From positions 682,001 to 746,000 of the forward strand of contig NZ_UTVH01000095.1 in NCBI RefSeq assembly GCF_900585905.1: a DNA stretch of 64,000 nucleotides, written 5' to 3'. Both the position numbers and the translations under genes were made by a program. Position 1 is the first letter of the stretch, and the number at the start of each line of letters is the position of its first letter. This DNA comes from Pseudomonas viridiflava. Lineage in GTDB: Bacteria; Pseudomonadota; Gammaproteobacteria; Pseudomonadales; Pseudomonadaceae. The notes beneath the pieces are model-generated. The model did not search any database. It was not told the DNA's origin and saw only the letters and a program-made list of their open reading frames with translations. Positions 1 through 8,526 of the stretch are shown piece after piece.

Positions 1-198
1 CGCCAGGCCGGTCTCTTCCACCATTTCCCGGAGTGCCGCCTGCAGCGGCGTTTCGCCCTGCTCGACGCGGCCACCGGGCAAGTTCCATTTGGCATGTCGT
101 TTACGCACAAAAAGAATCTCGTCGTCACGACGGTATATGACCGTGGCGCGTCGCTTGAGGCTCTTTGGTGCAGCCAATACGGCTTCAATGGAACCCAT
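1..198 (-). CDS. Nudix hydrolase, C-terminal part cut by the window edge
   Basis: Nudix enzymes hydrolyse nucleoside diphosphates linked to another group (oxidised dNTPs, ADP-ribose, NADH and others). The first 66 codons are present, starting at the ATG at 198. After a short lead the frame reads RRATVIYRRDDEILFVRKRH, the usual first beta strands, and then a full Nudix box: GGRVEQGE followed by REMVEETGL, which fits G-x5-E-x7-RE-x2-EE-x-G. The rest lies outside the window, so substrate class cannot be called. The frame stays open upstream of the ATG, so a longer N-terminus is possible. It is transcribed away from the diguanylate cyclase gene, separated by about 290 bp. Confidence 0.88.
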   Translation of the reverse strand, partial: MGSIEAVLAAPKSLKRRATVIYRRDDEILFVRKRHAKWNLPGGRVEQGETPLQAALREMVEETGLA

Positions 199-489
199 AA
201 CGTCATCCCGTCTGGTAAATGCATCGCGACGTGAAGTTAACCCAGCGGGATTAACGACGCTCTCACCCTGATACTGATGGCGGGAGTCGATCTGATGACT
301 GATAAAAGAATTTATATGTACGAACAGCATATCGACCTATGTCGGTCAATCTTGACCTACCTTTTATCGGTCGGTTCCGACTGCCATGACATGCGGTCGT
401 GCCTCACGACTATTCGGTGGCATTCAAATAGCGCTGGTCTATAAAACGGGTGCTGCAAATGCGCTCTCCTGCTCGCCTATATCAAAACA
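199..489. other. Intergenic region without a recognisable gene
   Basis: About 290 bp between the Nudix gene and the 3' end of the diguanylate cyclase gene. It is less GC-rich than its surroundings and holds short repeated GACCTA/GGTC words near 333-380 that could pair, but no open frame with a ribosome binding site and no convincing terminator. It probably carries the Nudix promoter. Confidence 0.5.
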
Positions 490-1707
490 CTATCTGCCGA
501 CGGCTTCGGGCTGAGCACAATGCAGGCAGTTGCGCCCGGCATGTTTGGCGGCGTACAAGGCGGCGTCGGCCGCGCTGATCAACGTCGCAGCGCTACTCTG
601 CGACGCCGTGGCCGCTGCCAGGCCGAGGCTGATGGTAACGCGGGCACCATCTCCCAGCACCGGATGCGGGACATTGAGCATCGTCACGGCTGTGCGCAAG
701 CGTTCGGCCAGGGCCCTGGCCTGGCTGACATCGGCGTTCGTCATTAGCACCAGAATCTCTTCGCCACCGAAGCGAAACGTCAGTGCACCGGCGTCCTGTG
801 CAGTCTGTTGAATCGTTGCGCTGAGGCGCTTGAGGCAACTGTCACCTTCGGGATGGCCGTAGTTGTCGTTGAAAGCCTTGAAGTAGTCGATATCCAGCAA
901 GATGATCGCGACCCTCGTTGAAGTATTTGCGGCATCTGCCCAGACCGAGGTCATGACCTCATCCTGGTAGCGACGATTGAATAGCCCCGTCAGTGAGTCG
1001 GTGCGCGCCATTTCCATCAGTTGCACTTGCAACAATTGGCCGCGCAGGGCGAAGAGGTAACTCAGGCGGCTGCCGCGCTCCAGAAAATAAGACGCCATCA
1101 ACAGCAGCGCCACGGTGGAGACGAACAGCAGCGCGTTGGCCTGCCAGGTCATGAAGTCAGCAAAGTCCGCTATGTAGGTCGTGACCAGTTGAATCACCAG
1201 CATGATGCTCATGGCCACCGCAGCGTAGCGCACCGGCAACTGCTGAATCATCGTGCAATAAACCATGAGCAGCAGCATGCCCAATTGGTAGTGCAGGCGG
1301 TACGGGCTGTCGCTGTAGATCATCACCAACAGCGGCATGAGCGATGCCACCACGGTGCCAAATGCTGCGGCAGTTTCCAGTGCCCAGCGTGACGTCAGGC
1401 GCTGGGCCAGCAGCAGCAGGATGATGAACATCGGCGTAATCAGAAACAGTCGACCGATGGCCACATAATTGAACACGTCATTAAGGCTCAACCAGTCGCT
1501 GATCAGAAAGAGGTCGTAGACCAGAGCACCGCCGATGCCGACGCTGGTCAGAAACTGACGGCGCTGCGTGAGGGTGTCCGCCTCATAGCGGTGCTCCAGG
1601 TCTTTGGCAAAGCGCAGCGTACGCACTCCGGAAGCAATGGTCTGCTCCACATTGGCGAGGATTTGCGATTCATTGCTGCTTGAGCGATCAAGGATGGCGG
1701 CTAGCAT
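490..1707 (-). CDS. Membrane-bound diguanylate cyclase (GGDEF)
   Basis: Makes the second messenger cyclic di-GMP from two GTP. The 405-aa protein has about six hydrophobic helices in residues 50-210 and no recognisable extracellular sensor domain, followed by a GGDEF domain (about 235-395). The domain starts with DSLTGLFNRR and has LLDIDYFKAFND for metal and GTP binding. The active-site loop is GGEEI at residues 314-318, a GGEEF-type variant generally compatible with activity. The RxxD product-inhibition site expected just upstream is absent (DAGA in its place), so the enzyme may lack classical feedback inhibition. No EAL domain is present. The ATG at 1707 overlaps the stop region of a short upstream ORF (1701-1820), and its own ribosome binding site is weak, suggesting translational coupling. 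Confidence 0.9.
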   Translation of the reverse strand: MLAAILDRSSSNESQILANVEQTIASGVRTLRFAKDLEHRYEADTLTQRRQFLTSVGIGGALVYDLFLISDWLSLNDVFNYVAIGRLFLITPMFIILLLLAQRLTSRWALETAAAFGTVVASLMPLLVMIYSDSPYRLHYQLGMLLLMVYCTMIQQLPVRYAAVAMSIMLVIQLVTTYIADFADFMTWQANALLFVSTVALLLMASYFLERGSRLSYLFALRGQLLQVQLMEMARTDSLTGLFNRRYQDEVMTSVWADAANTSTRVAIILLDIDYFKAFNDNYGHPEGDSCLKRLSATIQQTAQDAGALTFRFGGEEILVLMTNADVSQARALAERLRTAVTMLNVPHPVLGDGARVTISLGLAAATASQSSAATLISAADAALYAAKHAGRNCLHCAQPEAVGR

Positions 1708-1820
1708 GGGGCACCCGTTTTACCAGGCGCAATCGCCTCCGTGGGGAGCCCTACTGCACGCGCTGTTGCCGGGACGGATCGCAAGCAGTCGACGCCTGCG
1801 ACAGAGATAAAGGTCTTCAT
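1701..1820 (-). CDS. Possible 39-aa leader ORF overlapping the diguanylate cyclase start
   Basis: An ATG at 1820 is preceded by a good Shine-Dalgarno sequence (GGGAG, about 8 nt upstream). It opens a 39-codon frame, beginning MKTFISVAGVDCLRS, whose TAG stop (1701-1703) lies just inside the cyclase gene: the cyclase ATG at 1705-1707 is embedded in ATGCTAG. The cyclase start has only a weak site of its own. The arrangement suggests that translation of this short frame delivers ribosomes to the cyclase start. The peptide has no recognisable domain, so it may matter only as a translated leader. The alternative is a chance ORF in GC-rich DNA. Confidence 0.4.
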   Translation of the reverse strand: MKTFISVAGVDCLRSVPATARAVGLPTEAIAPGKTGAPC

Positions 1821-2219
1821 AACGTTCTCCCAACCCTGTGGGGTCAGTTTTATGCTGCAAGGGGAGAACGATCCGTTTTTCTCTTCCATTCAAGAGGCTA
1901 GATGGGCCTCGACACAGTGCGAATTCCGGAGATATTACCGGGCGGGCCGCAATAATGGCTATGCGACATCATCATGATACGACCTCCGACTGGTCTCTGC
2001 AGAAAAAGGTTGCAGTGCTGCGATGCTTTTCGTCGATTTGCGGGGGTATTTCACATGTTTGGCGACGACCGGTCCCTAAACGGGTGATTGCGGGTAATGT
2101 CTAGATGCTGACGTCGGCACCCCACTCGGTTCTATGCCACTGCCTCTCCCCGCGCCGTGAGCAGGCTATCGCCAATCTCTCGGCCTTCTTTAACTGATCG
2201 TCCATGGAGGACGCGCTTT
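1821..2219. other. Divergent intergenic region (cyclase leader / glucanase)
   Basis: About 400 bp between two divergently read genes. It must hold the promoters for the cyclase on the minus strand and the glucanase on the plus strand. No frame here has both coding character and a ribosome binding site, and no unambiguous -35/-10 pair or named operator could be picked out by eye. Confidence 0.45.
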
Positions 2220-3083
2220 ATGACGTGCAAAAAACACTGGATGCCCCTCGCCGCCCTCACCCTTTCCCTGGCCCTGGCTGCCACTTCTTCGTGGGCGGCA
2301 AGCAAGAGCGTCAAGCGCGGCGTGGCCTATGACATCGCCTCGCCAGCCGACCTCGGCGCGTTGGCCCCCGGCGTGAGCTGGTGGTACAACTGGAGCCCGA
2401 GGCCCCACGACCGCCTGATGTCCTACGATTACCCGGCGATGTATGGGGTGGATTTCATTCCCATGGTGTGGAACGACAAGGTCGACGATGGTCAGCTCAA
2501 GCTGTATCTGCTCGCTCATCCAGGCATCAAGTACCTGCTGGCGATCAATGAGCCCAATCTGGTCGATCAGGCCAACCTGACGCCTGAGGCAGCCGCCCGT
2601 TTCTGGCCCAGGCTGGAGCAGATCGCCGCGCAGACTGGCGTCAAACTGGTCGGCCCGGCGATGAACTGGGGCACCATGAGTGGTTTCGGTGACCCGGCGG
2701 TCTGGCTCGATGCGTTCTATGCCGCTTACCGGGCGCAGAATCAGAACCGCGATCCACACATCGATTATCTGGCGTTCCACTGGTACGACTATGGCCTGTC
2801 AGCGATGCTCGACCGCCTGGCCCGGTTCGGTAAACCGTTCTGGGTCACCGAGTTTGCCAACTGGCACTCCCCCATCGACGGCGTGCAGATAGACACGCTC
2901 GAGAAACAGAAGCAACAGATGGCTGAGATGGTCGCCGTCTGCGAAGCCCGCTCCGACGTCTTTCGCTACGCCTGGTTTACCGGGCGCATGAACGATGATC
3001 CGCACTTTTCCAGCTTGCTGGGCGCTGACGGCAAGCTGACCGAACTGGGCCGGCATTACCTGACGTTGCCGTTTCAGCAGTGA
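2220..3083 (+). CDS. Secreted glycoside hydrolase, GH128-like (Asl1-type glucanase)
   Basis: Predicted exported glycosidase of the Asl1/GH128 type, a family of beta-1,3-glucan hydrolases common in fungi and present in some bacteria. The ATG at 2220 is preferred to an in-frame ATG 63 nt upstream because GGAGG lies 9 nt before it and a clean signal peptide follows (hydrophobic core about residues 9-20, cleavage near SSWA/AS). The mature part has the TIM-barrel markers of the family: RGVAYD at the start, INEPN around residue 111 (candidate acid/base Glu), HWYDYG, and WVTEFAN around residue 211 (candidate nucleophile Glu). The length of 287 aa is usual. The exact substrate (beta-1,3-glucan, beta-1,6-branched glucan or other) is inferred from family only. 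No partner gene is adjacent. Confidence 0.8.
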   Translation: MTCKKHWMPLAALTLSLALAATSSWAASKSVKRGVAYDIASPADLGALAPGVSWWYNWSPRPHDRLMSYDYPAMYGVDFIPMVWNDKVDDGQLKLYLLAHPGIKYLLAINEPNLVDQANLTPEAAARFWPRLEQIAAQTGVKLVGPAMNWGTMSGFGDPAVWLDAFYAAYRAQNQNRDPHIDYLAFHWYDYGLSAMLDRLARFGKPFWVTEFANWHSPIDGVQIDTLEKQKQQMAEMVAVCEARSDVFRYAWFTGRMNDDPHFSSLLGADGKLTELGRHYLTLPFQQ

Positions 3084-3120
3084 ATAATGACCTGATCTGG
3101 AATGATTTTGTGTGAGAGCG

Positions 3121-3497
3121 ATGGCGGTATGTCTGAAACACCGCCATCGCGGCCTCGCGCTGCTCGTGCGCTCCTACAAGATGCCGCAGAACATCGGCTG
3201 CCCCCGATCCTGAGGAGCCCAGGAGCAGCGAGACTCGGCGATGGCGGCGTACCTGAAACACCGCCATCGCGGCCTCGCGGTGCTCGTGCGCTCCTACAAA
3301 TCCTGCAGACTCACAATTCCTGTAGGAGCCCAGGAGCAGCGCGACTCGGCGATCGCGGCGTACCTGAAACACCGCTATCGCGGCCTCGCGCTGCTCGTGC
3401 GCTCCTACAAATCCTGCAGACTCACAATTCCTGTAGGAGCCCAGGAGCAGCGCGACTCGGCGATGGCGGCGCACCTGATACACCGCTATCGCGGCCT
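3121..3497. repeat. Tandem array of a 111-bp REP-like element
   Basis: Copies start at 3121, 3241, 3352 and 3463 (partial). Spacing is 120 bp for the diverged first copy and exactly 111 bp for the next two. Each copy contains CCTGTAGGAGCCCAGGAGC and, later, the inverted CTCGTGCGCTCCTACAA, with a smaller inverted pair around GCGAT-GCGG/CGCTATCGC between them. It is therefore a palindromic intergenic element of the Pseudomonas REP type, tandemly multiplied. The last partial copy stops right at the TAG of the lysR gene (3496). Long open frames across the array arise from the repeat period being a multiple of three. Confidence 0.85.
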
Positions 3498-4479
3498 ATT
3501 CAAACCACTCTGCGCGCTCGCGGAAGGCGTTGACGATCAGCTCCACGATCAGGCGCACCGCTTCGGTGTGTGCAGTCTGCGCGTTGACCGCCAGCCACAC
3601 CTCAAGCTGCATGGCCTCGGTGAAGATTTCGGGCAACGCCACCAGACCCCGATCCAGATGCGTCATGTAGCCGGGAAAAAGGCCGATGCTTGCGCTGCAA
3701 CGGACCATTTCCAGCATCAAGCCGTAATCGTGCACGCGCACCACGCCAAACAACCGCTGTTCGATAAACGCATGCCAAGGCCGCAAGCCAGACTGTTGGC
3801 GGTCCTGAGGGCGCTCGGCGAGCATGTAGTCGGCGAGGTCTTCCAGGCTCTGCGGGCGCACGGCCGACCGCGAATAGCGTTTGGCGATGTGCGGGCAATA
3901 CTCCAGACGTGCCAGGCACATCGGCAGACTGGTGACGAAACCCGGGCCCGGCGCGGGACCGCCCGGCTCCGTCAACCACAGGGCAATGTCGGCACTGAAC
4001 GACTGCAGCGGCTGACTGCCATCAAGCGAAACGACCTCCAGGCGCACCCGTGCATTGCGCCGCAGCAGCGCAATCAGGTCGCGCTGAACAACGTCGTGCA
4101 GGATTGACTCCGCCATCACCACCCGCACTGTCGGCTGATCGACGATGACCGGATCGCGAGCCCGGTGCCGCGCCATCAGGTGCGTCTGCAGCTCAAGCCC
4201 GGCGCGACTCAGGGTCAGGGTATTGTTCTGAAACCTGAGCAGCGGCACGCGCAGCGTGTCTTCCAGCAGTGCCAATTGTTTGCGCAGCACGCTGGATTTG
4301 AGGTTGAGGCTGCGCGCGGCCTGGGTGAAGCAGCCACAGCGTGCCGTCACCAGAAAGGCCTCGGCGACTTCCGCAGCGATGTCCAGAAGTGCGGACTCGT
4401 CGAACACCGCAGCCTGATCAGCGAGCGGCGGCCCGGCGTGGCGGGTGCCCGGCCACGAACCTGCTTTTGAAAACGGCAT
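3496..4479 (-). CDS. LysR-family transcriptional regulator at the end of the Pdt/Hxc island
   Basis: A 327-aa LysR-type regulator. The N-terminal helix-turn-helix lies at about residues 35-95 (AFLVTARCGCFTQAARSLNL, then SSVLRKQLALLEDTLRVPLL) and is followed by a substrate-binding-like effector domain. The ATG at 4479 is chosen over the longer frame because GGGAG sits 6 nt upstream. It lies about 100 bp beyond the PPIase gene on the same strand, in the place that I recall PA0701, a LysR regulator, holding in P. aeruginosa. That makes it a conserved member of the island, perhaps read through from the phdA operon. The protein carries a longer-than-usual tail before the HTH (about 30 residues). 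The inducer and targets are unknown. Confidence 0.87.
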   Translation of the reverse strand: MPFSKAGSWPGTRHAGPPLADQAAVFDESALLDIAAEVAEAFLVTARCGCFTQAARSLNLKSSVLRKQLALLEDTLRVPLLRFQNNTLTLSRAGLELQTHLMARHRARDPVIVDQPTVRVVMAESILHDVVQRDLIALLRRNARVRLEVVSLDGSQPLQSFSADIALWLTEPGGPAPGPGFVTSLPMCLARLEYCPHIAKRYSRSAVRPQSLEDLADYMLAERPQDRQQSGLRPWHAFIEQRLFGVVRVHDYGLMLEMVRCSASIGLFPGYMTHLDRGLVALPEIFTEAMQLEVWLAVNAQTAHTEAVRLIVELIVNAFRERAEWFE

Positions 4480-4579
4480 GGGTGACTCCCTGTCGATCAG
4501 GCCAGCGAGGCAAACCTGCGTCCGACACCTGCCCGGTACACGCGTACAGAGCAGGTGCCCGCACAAGTCGGCGGCGGAC

Positions 4580-5533
4580 CTAGAGCTTTTCTTCCAGCAA
4601 GCGATTCAACTTCGCGCCGTCGATGGTCAGTGTCGCGGTATTGAGCATGCCCTCCAGATAGGCCTTGGCAATCTGCTCCTGACGTTGCGCGCGCAGGGCT
4701 TGAGTCAGGCGATCACGCAGTTCGTCGAGGCTGGCGACCCGTGCAGGCTGCGCCTCAATCAGCTTGACCACATGAAAGCCTGCGCCACTTTGCAAGGCAT
4801 CGCTGACGCCGCCGACCTTAAGCCGCGACACCACGTTGCGTACTTCAGGCAGAAACTGCTGCAGTGGCTGCAAACCGGAATCGCTGTCGCGCCGGGCAGC
4901 CTCGGGATCCTGAGCGTACTGTGCAGCCAGGGCAACAAACTCGACCGGGGTGGCCTGCGCCTTCTTGCTCAGCTCAGTGGCGCGTTTGCGCACGGTTTCC
5001 AGATCCTGTGGCGTGGCGACCGGTAGGAACACCTGGCTGACGCGAAACAACGGCGGAGTTATCCAATTCGCCTTGCCCGCGTCATAGGCTTGCTGCACTT
5101 CGGCTTCACTGGGGTAGCCCGCAGGCACCTGGCTCACCGACTGCAAGTAGTCACGCAGGACGATCTGCTCGGTCGCGGCGCGGGTTTGCCGCTCCACCTC
5201 CGGACGCTGGCGCCAGCCCTGATTGTCGGCCTGCTCCAGCACGGCCTTTTCTGCCAGGCGCGCTCTAATCCAGCTTTCCAGCGCGCCTCGATTGCCGCGC
5301 AACTGCTCCCGGGACTCGGCGGGCAGGCCCAGCAACAGCGCCTGGATTTCCTCTTCCGCCACAGCCTGATTGCCCAGCCGGGCCAGGGCCTCCGGGCTGG
5401 CGGCGGTAAGGTCGGTCGCAGCCGCCACATGCGGCGCGGCGACCGGGTCTGAGCCAGGGCGAACGGCCAGCGTAATGGCCGCGGTCAACACCACCAGCGC
5501 GCCAGCTCCGGCAAACAGGGTGCGTTTTTTCAC
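4580..5533 (-). CDS. Membrane-anchored parvulin-type peptidyl-prolyl isomerase
   Basis: A 317-aa PpiC/SurA-like rotamase probably facing the periplasm. An N-terminal hydrophobic stretch (TLFAGAGALVVLTAAITLAV) is a signal anchor. A helical chaperone-like section follows (about 55-160) and then a rotamase domain (about 165-270) with FRVSQVFLPV, AAQYAQDP and GFHVVKLIEAQPA in the expected order. Its ATG overlaps the TGA of the YbjN-like gene in an ATGA arrangement (5530-5533), so it is the last gene of the phdA-to-PPIase operon. A periplasmic folding helper fits an operon that makes a TpsB transporter and a porin and supports a very large exoprotein. It corresponds by position to PA0699 of P. aeruginosa. 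Confidence 0.85.
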   Translation of the reverse strand: MKKRTLFAGAGALVVLTAAITLAVRPGSDPVAAPHVAAATDLTAASPEALARLGNQAVAEEEIQALLLGLPAESREQLRGNRGALESWIRARLAEKAVLEQADNQGWRQRPEVERQTRAATEQIVLRDYLQSVSQVPAGYPSEAEVQQAYDAGKANWITPPLFRVSQVFLPVATPQDLETVRKRATELSKKAQATPVEFVALAAQYAQDPEAARRDSDSGLQPLQQFLPEVRNVVSRLKVGGVSDALQSGAGFHVVKLIEAQPARVASLDELRDRLTQALRAQRQEQIAKAYLEGMLNTATLTIDGAKLNRLLEEKL

Positions 5534-6036
5534 GGCGCCGTTGCCTCTTCGGCCATTGCAACCTGGCTATCGGCGGCGGTTTCGACCGGCTGGGCAGCCA
5601 CTGTCGCCTGAGCAGCCTGCTGGCTGTACTCGCGCAGGTAAACGATGAATTCCTGCAGCAGGCGGTCCCACAGTTCCAGGTTGCTGCGCAGATGATCGGC
5701 GCTGACACCGGCGGCCACCACCACATCCATTTCCATCACCAGAAACTCGCCCTGCACTGCCAGGCGGGCGAAGCGCCGCGACGCATTCCACACCTGCGCC
5801 AGACCATCCGGCAGTTCGCCCTGCACGCGCAGCGCGCAGCTGAAGGTGAAATCGACGTACTCCCCAGCCGCGCTGGCCGGGTTGCCTAAGCGCACCGAAT
5901 AGCCGATGCCCTGGCTGGCGCTGAGCAGCTGCACGATGTCGTTCTGCTCGCTGCGATTGACCCGGTAACCGGCGTTTTGCAGCAGCTCAGTCAGGCTTTG
6001 CGCGCTGACGTGGTCGATCAGTTGTGCTTGGGTCAT
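5530..6036 (-). CDS. YbjN-domain protein (chaperone-like fold)
   Basis: A 168-aa cytoplasmic protein without signal or membrane segment. Residues 10-145 look like the YbjN family (related in fold to type III secretion chaperones): an amphipathic start LTELLQNAGYRVN, a beta strand with DFTFSCALRV, then LARLAVQGEFLVMEMDVVVA and a helical DHLRSNLELWDRLLQEFIVYL. The ATG at 6036 has AGGGAAG about 8 nt upstream. An in-frame ATG at 6060 overlaps the preceding stop but has no such site. Being cytoplasmic inside an operon of envelope proteins, it could be a chaperone for one of them, but this is inference. The downstream isomerase overlaps by 4 nt. Confidence 0.72.
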   Translation of the reverse strand: MTQAQLIDHVSAQSLTELLQNAGYRVNRSEQNDIVQLLSASQGIGYSVRLGNPASAAGEYVDFTFSCALRVQGELPDGLAQVWNASRRFARLAVQGEFLVMEMDVVVAAGVSADHLRSNLELWDRLLQEFIVYLREYSQQAAQATVAAQPVETAADSQVAMAEEATAP

Positions 6037-6056
6037 GCTTGGTTCTTCCCTGTTGA

Positions 6057-6716
6057 TCATTGGGTAATCGCCGCCTGCGGGGCGTCATAGCGTGTCTTGT
6101 AGAGGTCGTCGCCAAAGCGCTGGGCCATTTCTTCGAACTTGACCCGCGCGCTGCCAGCGAAGGGCTGGCGGATTTTCATCACCTCGGCAACGTCGATCTT
6201 TTCGTACGCGTCGAGGATGCCCTTGGCCACGCCGTACATCTCCTGATTCTTGGCTGAACATTGCTGCACTTGTGTGTCACGTTCAGTCAGTGCTGTTTGC
6301 AGCTTCAACCGCTCAGCTTCCTTGCCCCGAGCCATGACCAGCAGTTCGTCGTACGCTTGCTTGAACTTGCCGACCTGCTGCTGGCTGGCGGCGGCCTGGG
6401 CTTGCACCTGCGCCTGGGCCTGGCTTTGCACGCTGCTCTGCTGGCTGGCCAGCTGTTCGGCGGTGCCTTTGGCCTTGGCCAGGTCGGCACTCAGTTGCTT
6501 GATCTGCGCCTGGGCCGCCTTGGCCTGGTTTTCGGCTGCTACCCGGGCCGCGCTGGCCTGGGCCTGTTCGCTTTGCAGCGCCTGCAATTGCTGGGTGGTG
6601 CTGCGCAACTGGGTGCGCAGGCGTTCCTCCATGCCTTCGGCCGACGCGCCGCTGGCAAAGCACACGCCCAAGGCCAGCAGCAACATCGGCCAGCGCGCCT
6701 GAATTCGCCTGTTCAT
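6057..6716 (-). CDS. Periplasmic coiled-coil protein of the phdA-pdtB operon
   Basis: A 219-aa exported protein of unknown function. The signal peptide spans residues 1-26 (MLLLALGVCFASGASA core, preceded by RRIQAR). Residues 28-165 form one long Gln/Ala-rich helical region with heptad character (TTQQLQALQSEQAQASAARV, QAKAAQAQIKQLSADLAKAK), clearly a coiled coil. A short non-coiled tail includes QCSAKNQEMYGVAKGILDAYE. GGGAG precedes the ATG at 6716. It lies between the porin gene (18 nt) and the YbjN gene and corresponds by position to PA0697 or a neighbour. An elongated periplasmic helix could bridge inner and outer membrane parts encoded upstream, but nothing in the sequence proves that. 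Confidence 0.75.
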   Translation of the reverse strand: MNRRIQARWPMLLLALGVCFASGASAEGMEERLRTQLRSTTQQLQALQSEQAQASAARVAAENQAKAAQAQIKQLSADLAKAKGTAEQLASQQSSVQSQAQAQVQAQAAASQQQVGKFKQAYDELLVMARGKEAERLKLQTALTERDTQVQQCSAKNQEMYGVAKGILDAYEKIDVAEVMKIRQPFAGSARVKFEEMAQRFGDDLYKTRYDAPQAAITQ

Positions 6717-6734
6717 GACAGTTCTCCCTGCGCC

Positions 6735-8459
6735 TTAGAAGCGCGTGTTGATTTCAAGCTGCATGACGTCGATGTCGAATGGCGCGCCGTACACCGCCTC
6801 CGAGTTCAGCCAGCGACCGGAAGCGACCACGTTTTTCGCCAGGCCATAATTGGCGCCCAGGAAATAACCCTTGGCGTTGGTGCCGCCAAGGTGAAACGAG
6901 GAGTCGTTGAAACCGTCCGGCAAAGCATCGGGCTGGATGTACTTGTAGCCCGCGAAGACGTTCCATTCGCCCTGCTTTCTCAAGTCCAGTGAGTTGCCCA
7001 GGGTGAACTGCACCATCATTGCGTTGGCGCCGCTTTCCACGTTGCCGTTGGAATCCAGGTTGTTGACGATCTGGCCTTCGGCGCGCTTGCTCATTTCGCC
7101 TTCGTCGTAGCCCAGGTTGTGCACGTAGTTGGCCTGGCTGCGCAGTTTGAAGTCAGACGGCAGCTCGGCATCCCAGACCAGGTTGAGGTCGATCAGATTG
7201 AATTCCGATGCCAGCCCGACGTATTGCGACTGCGCCGTAGTGGTCGGGTTGGCCGGGTCGGTGGTGATGTTGCGCAGCAGGAACACCGAGTTGCCCTTCT
7301 GCATGAACGAGGCCCGCGAGCCATCGCTGTCGCAACCCGGATCACCCTGCCAGGGCGCGCAGGGAGTGGAGCGTTTGCCCTCGATGTCGTCGAAACGGTA
7401 ATAGGCCAGCGCACCCTTGACGTGGTTACCCGCGTTGATCTGCCAGTTGGCCCCCACCTGAGCCCCGTAGAGCCACTTGTTGTCGCTCTCCTGCTTGTCA
7501 AAACCGTTACTGGTCTCGCTGTCGCGGGTGTATTCCACCGGGAACGCGCCGACGGTGCCGAACACGCCCCAGTCGCGGCCCACTTTCTGATTGAACAGTG
7601 CGGCAACGCCGTCGAAATTGAGGTCGTTGGAATACAGCAGGTCGGTGGACATGAACGGGTTGGCGATTCGCCCGCCAGTCAGGGTCAGGCGATCGGCCGC
7701 CTTCCAGGTCAGATAGCCCTGATCGAGCCAGATGTCCTTTTTCGCGAAACCGCCGCCCAGGGTCTGGGTGGTGGACACCGGATTGTTGTCCGAGCCGGTG
7801 CCGATGCGGATGCCGGCGCTCCAATCCGGGGCCAGCACCGCCTTCATGCCCAAGCGTGCGCGCAGGCGGAACAGATTCTCGCGATCCTCACGGGTGTTGA
7901 GCAGCGGTGGCAGCCCGGAGTTGGTGTTGGGGTTGACGTCGTACGGGCCGCTGTCGTTGAGCTGGGCGTAATCGATGATCTCGTTGCTGTTGGCCCCGGA
8001 ACCGCCGCGCTCGTTGCCGTTGGCAAAGAAGCGCGATTCGTCACGCAGGCGAATGTCGCCATCGAAGCTGATGCGCGAGACCCAGTCCGGGAAGGTATTA
8101 GGCTGCGCCCAGTTCTCGTTTTTGGCGGTGGCCAGGACTTCTGCCTTGACCTGATCACGAATCTGCTCGCGCACGATGTTGGGCACGTATTGCACCCGCA
8201 CATCACCCGGCGCGGCGCCAGGGTTGGTCACCACGGTGTTGCCGCCGCTGCCTTGTTTCGCTTGCGCGGCTTCCTTTTCGGCCTGGGCAATCAGGCCTTC
8301 GGCCTTGTCCTGCTTCAACACGCCCTCTTGCACCAGCAAGCGGATCAGGTTGATCGTGGCGTTCTCCGATGGCGCCGCCGGTGCGGCTGCCACCTGCCCG
8401 GCGAGGGTCGCAATGACCATGCCGACGGCCAGGGACAATCGATTCACGTTGGAAATCAT
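6735..8459 (-). CDS. Putative outer-membrane porin of the island
   Basis: A 574-aa putative porin (Porin_5-like). The signal peptide ends near GQVAAAP. A helical segment with QEGVLKQDKAEGLIAQAEKE (residues 40-75) resembles the periplasmic coiled-coil lead of this family. The rest is a beta-barrel with alternating strands, many Asn/Gly turns and a C-terminal strand ending in aromatic Phe (DVMQLEINTRF), the usual BAM signal. ISFDGDIRLRDESRFF marks the first strand. The ATG at 8459 is preferred to the GTG at 8465; AGGAG lies upstream. It follows tonB by 67 bp. Sitting behind a TonB gene, it could be the outer-membrane client of that TonB, yet it has no plug domain or TonB box visible, so it may simply be a passive channel. 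Confidence 0.8.
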   Translation of the reverse strand: MISNVNRLSLAVGMVIATLAGQVAAAPAAPSENATINLIRLLVQEGVLKQDKAEGLIAQAEKEAAQAKQGSGGNTVVTNPGAAPGDVRVQYVPNIVREQIRDQVKAEVLATAKNENWAQPNTFPDWVSRISFDGDIRLRDESRFFANGNERGGSGANSNEIIDYAQLNDSGPYDVNPNTNSGLPPLLNTREDRENLFRLRARLGMKAVLAPDWSAGIRIGTGSDNNPVSTTQTLGGGFAKKDIWLDQGYLTWKAADRLTLTGGRIANPFMSTDLLYSNDLNFDGVAALFNQKVGRDWGVFGTVGAFPVEYTRDSETSNGFDKQESDNKWLYGAQVGANWQINAGNHVKGALAYYRFDDIEGKRSTPCAPWQGDPGCDSDGSRASFMQKGNSVFLLRNITTDPANPTTTAQSQYVGLASEFNLIDLNLVWDAELPSDFKLRSQANYVHNLGYDEGEMSKRAEGQIVNNLDSNGNVESGANAMMVQFTLGNSLDLRKQGEWNVFAGYKYIQPDALPDGFNDSSFHLGGTNAKGYFLGANYGLAKNVVASGRWLNSEAVYGAPFDIDVMQLEINTRF

Positions 8460-8526
8460 TTGCACGCAACTCCTGTTAGCAAAACTGTTAACAAACCTGT
8501 TGGCAAAAAGTGCATCACTGTTCGAA

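Noticed and set aside
3241..4107. Plus-strand frame of 288 codons across the 111-bp repeats and lysR
   Set aside because: The period of 111 is a multiple of three, so the repeats stay open; the rest is antisense to the LysR gene.
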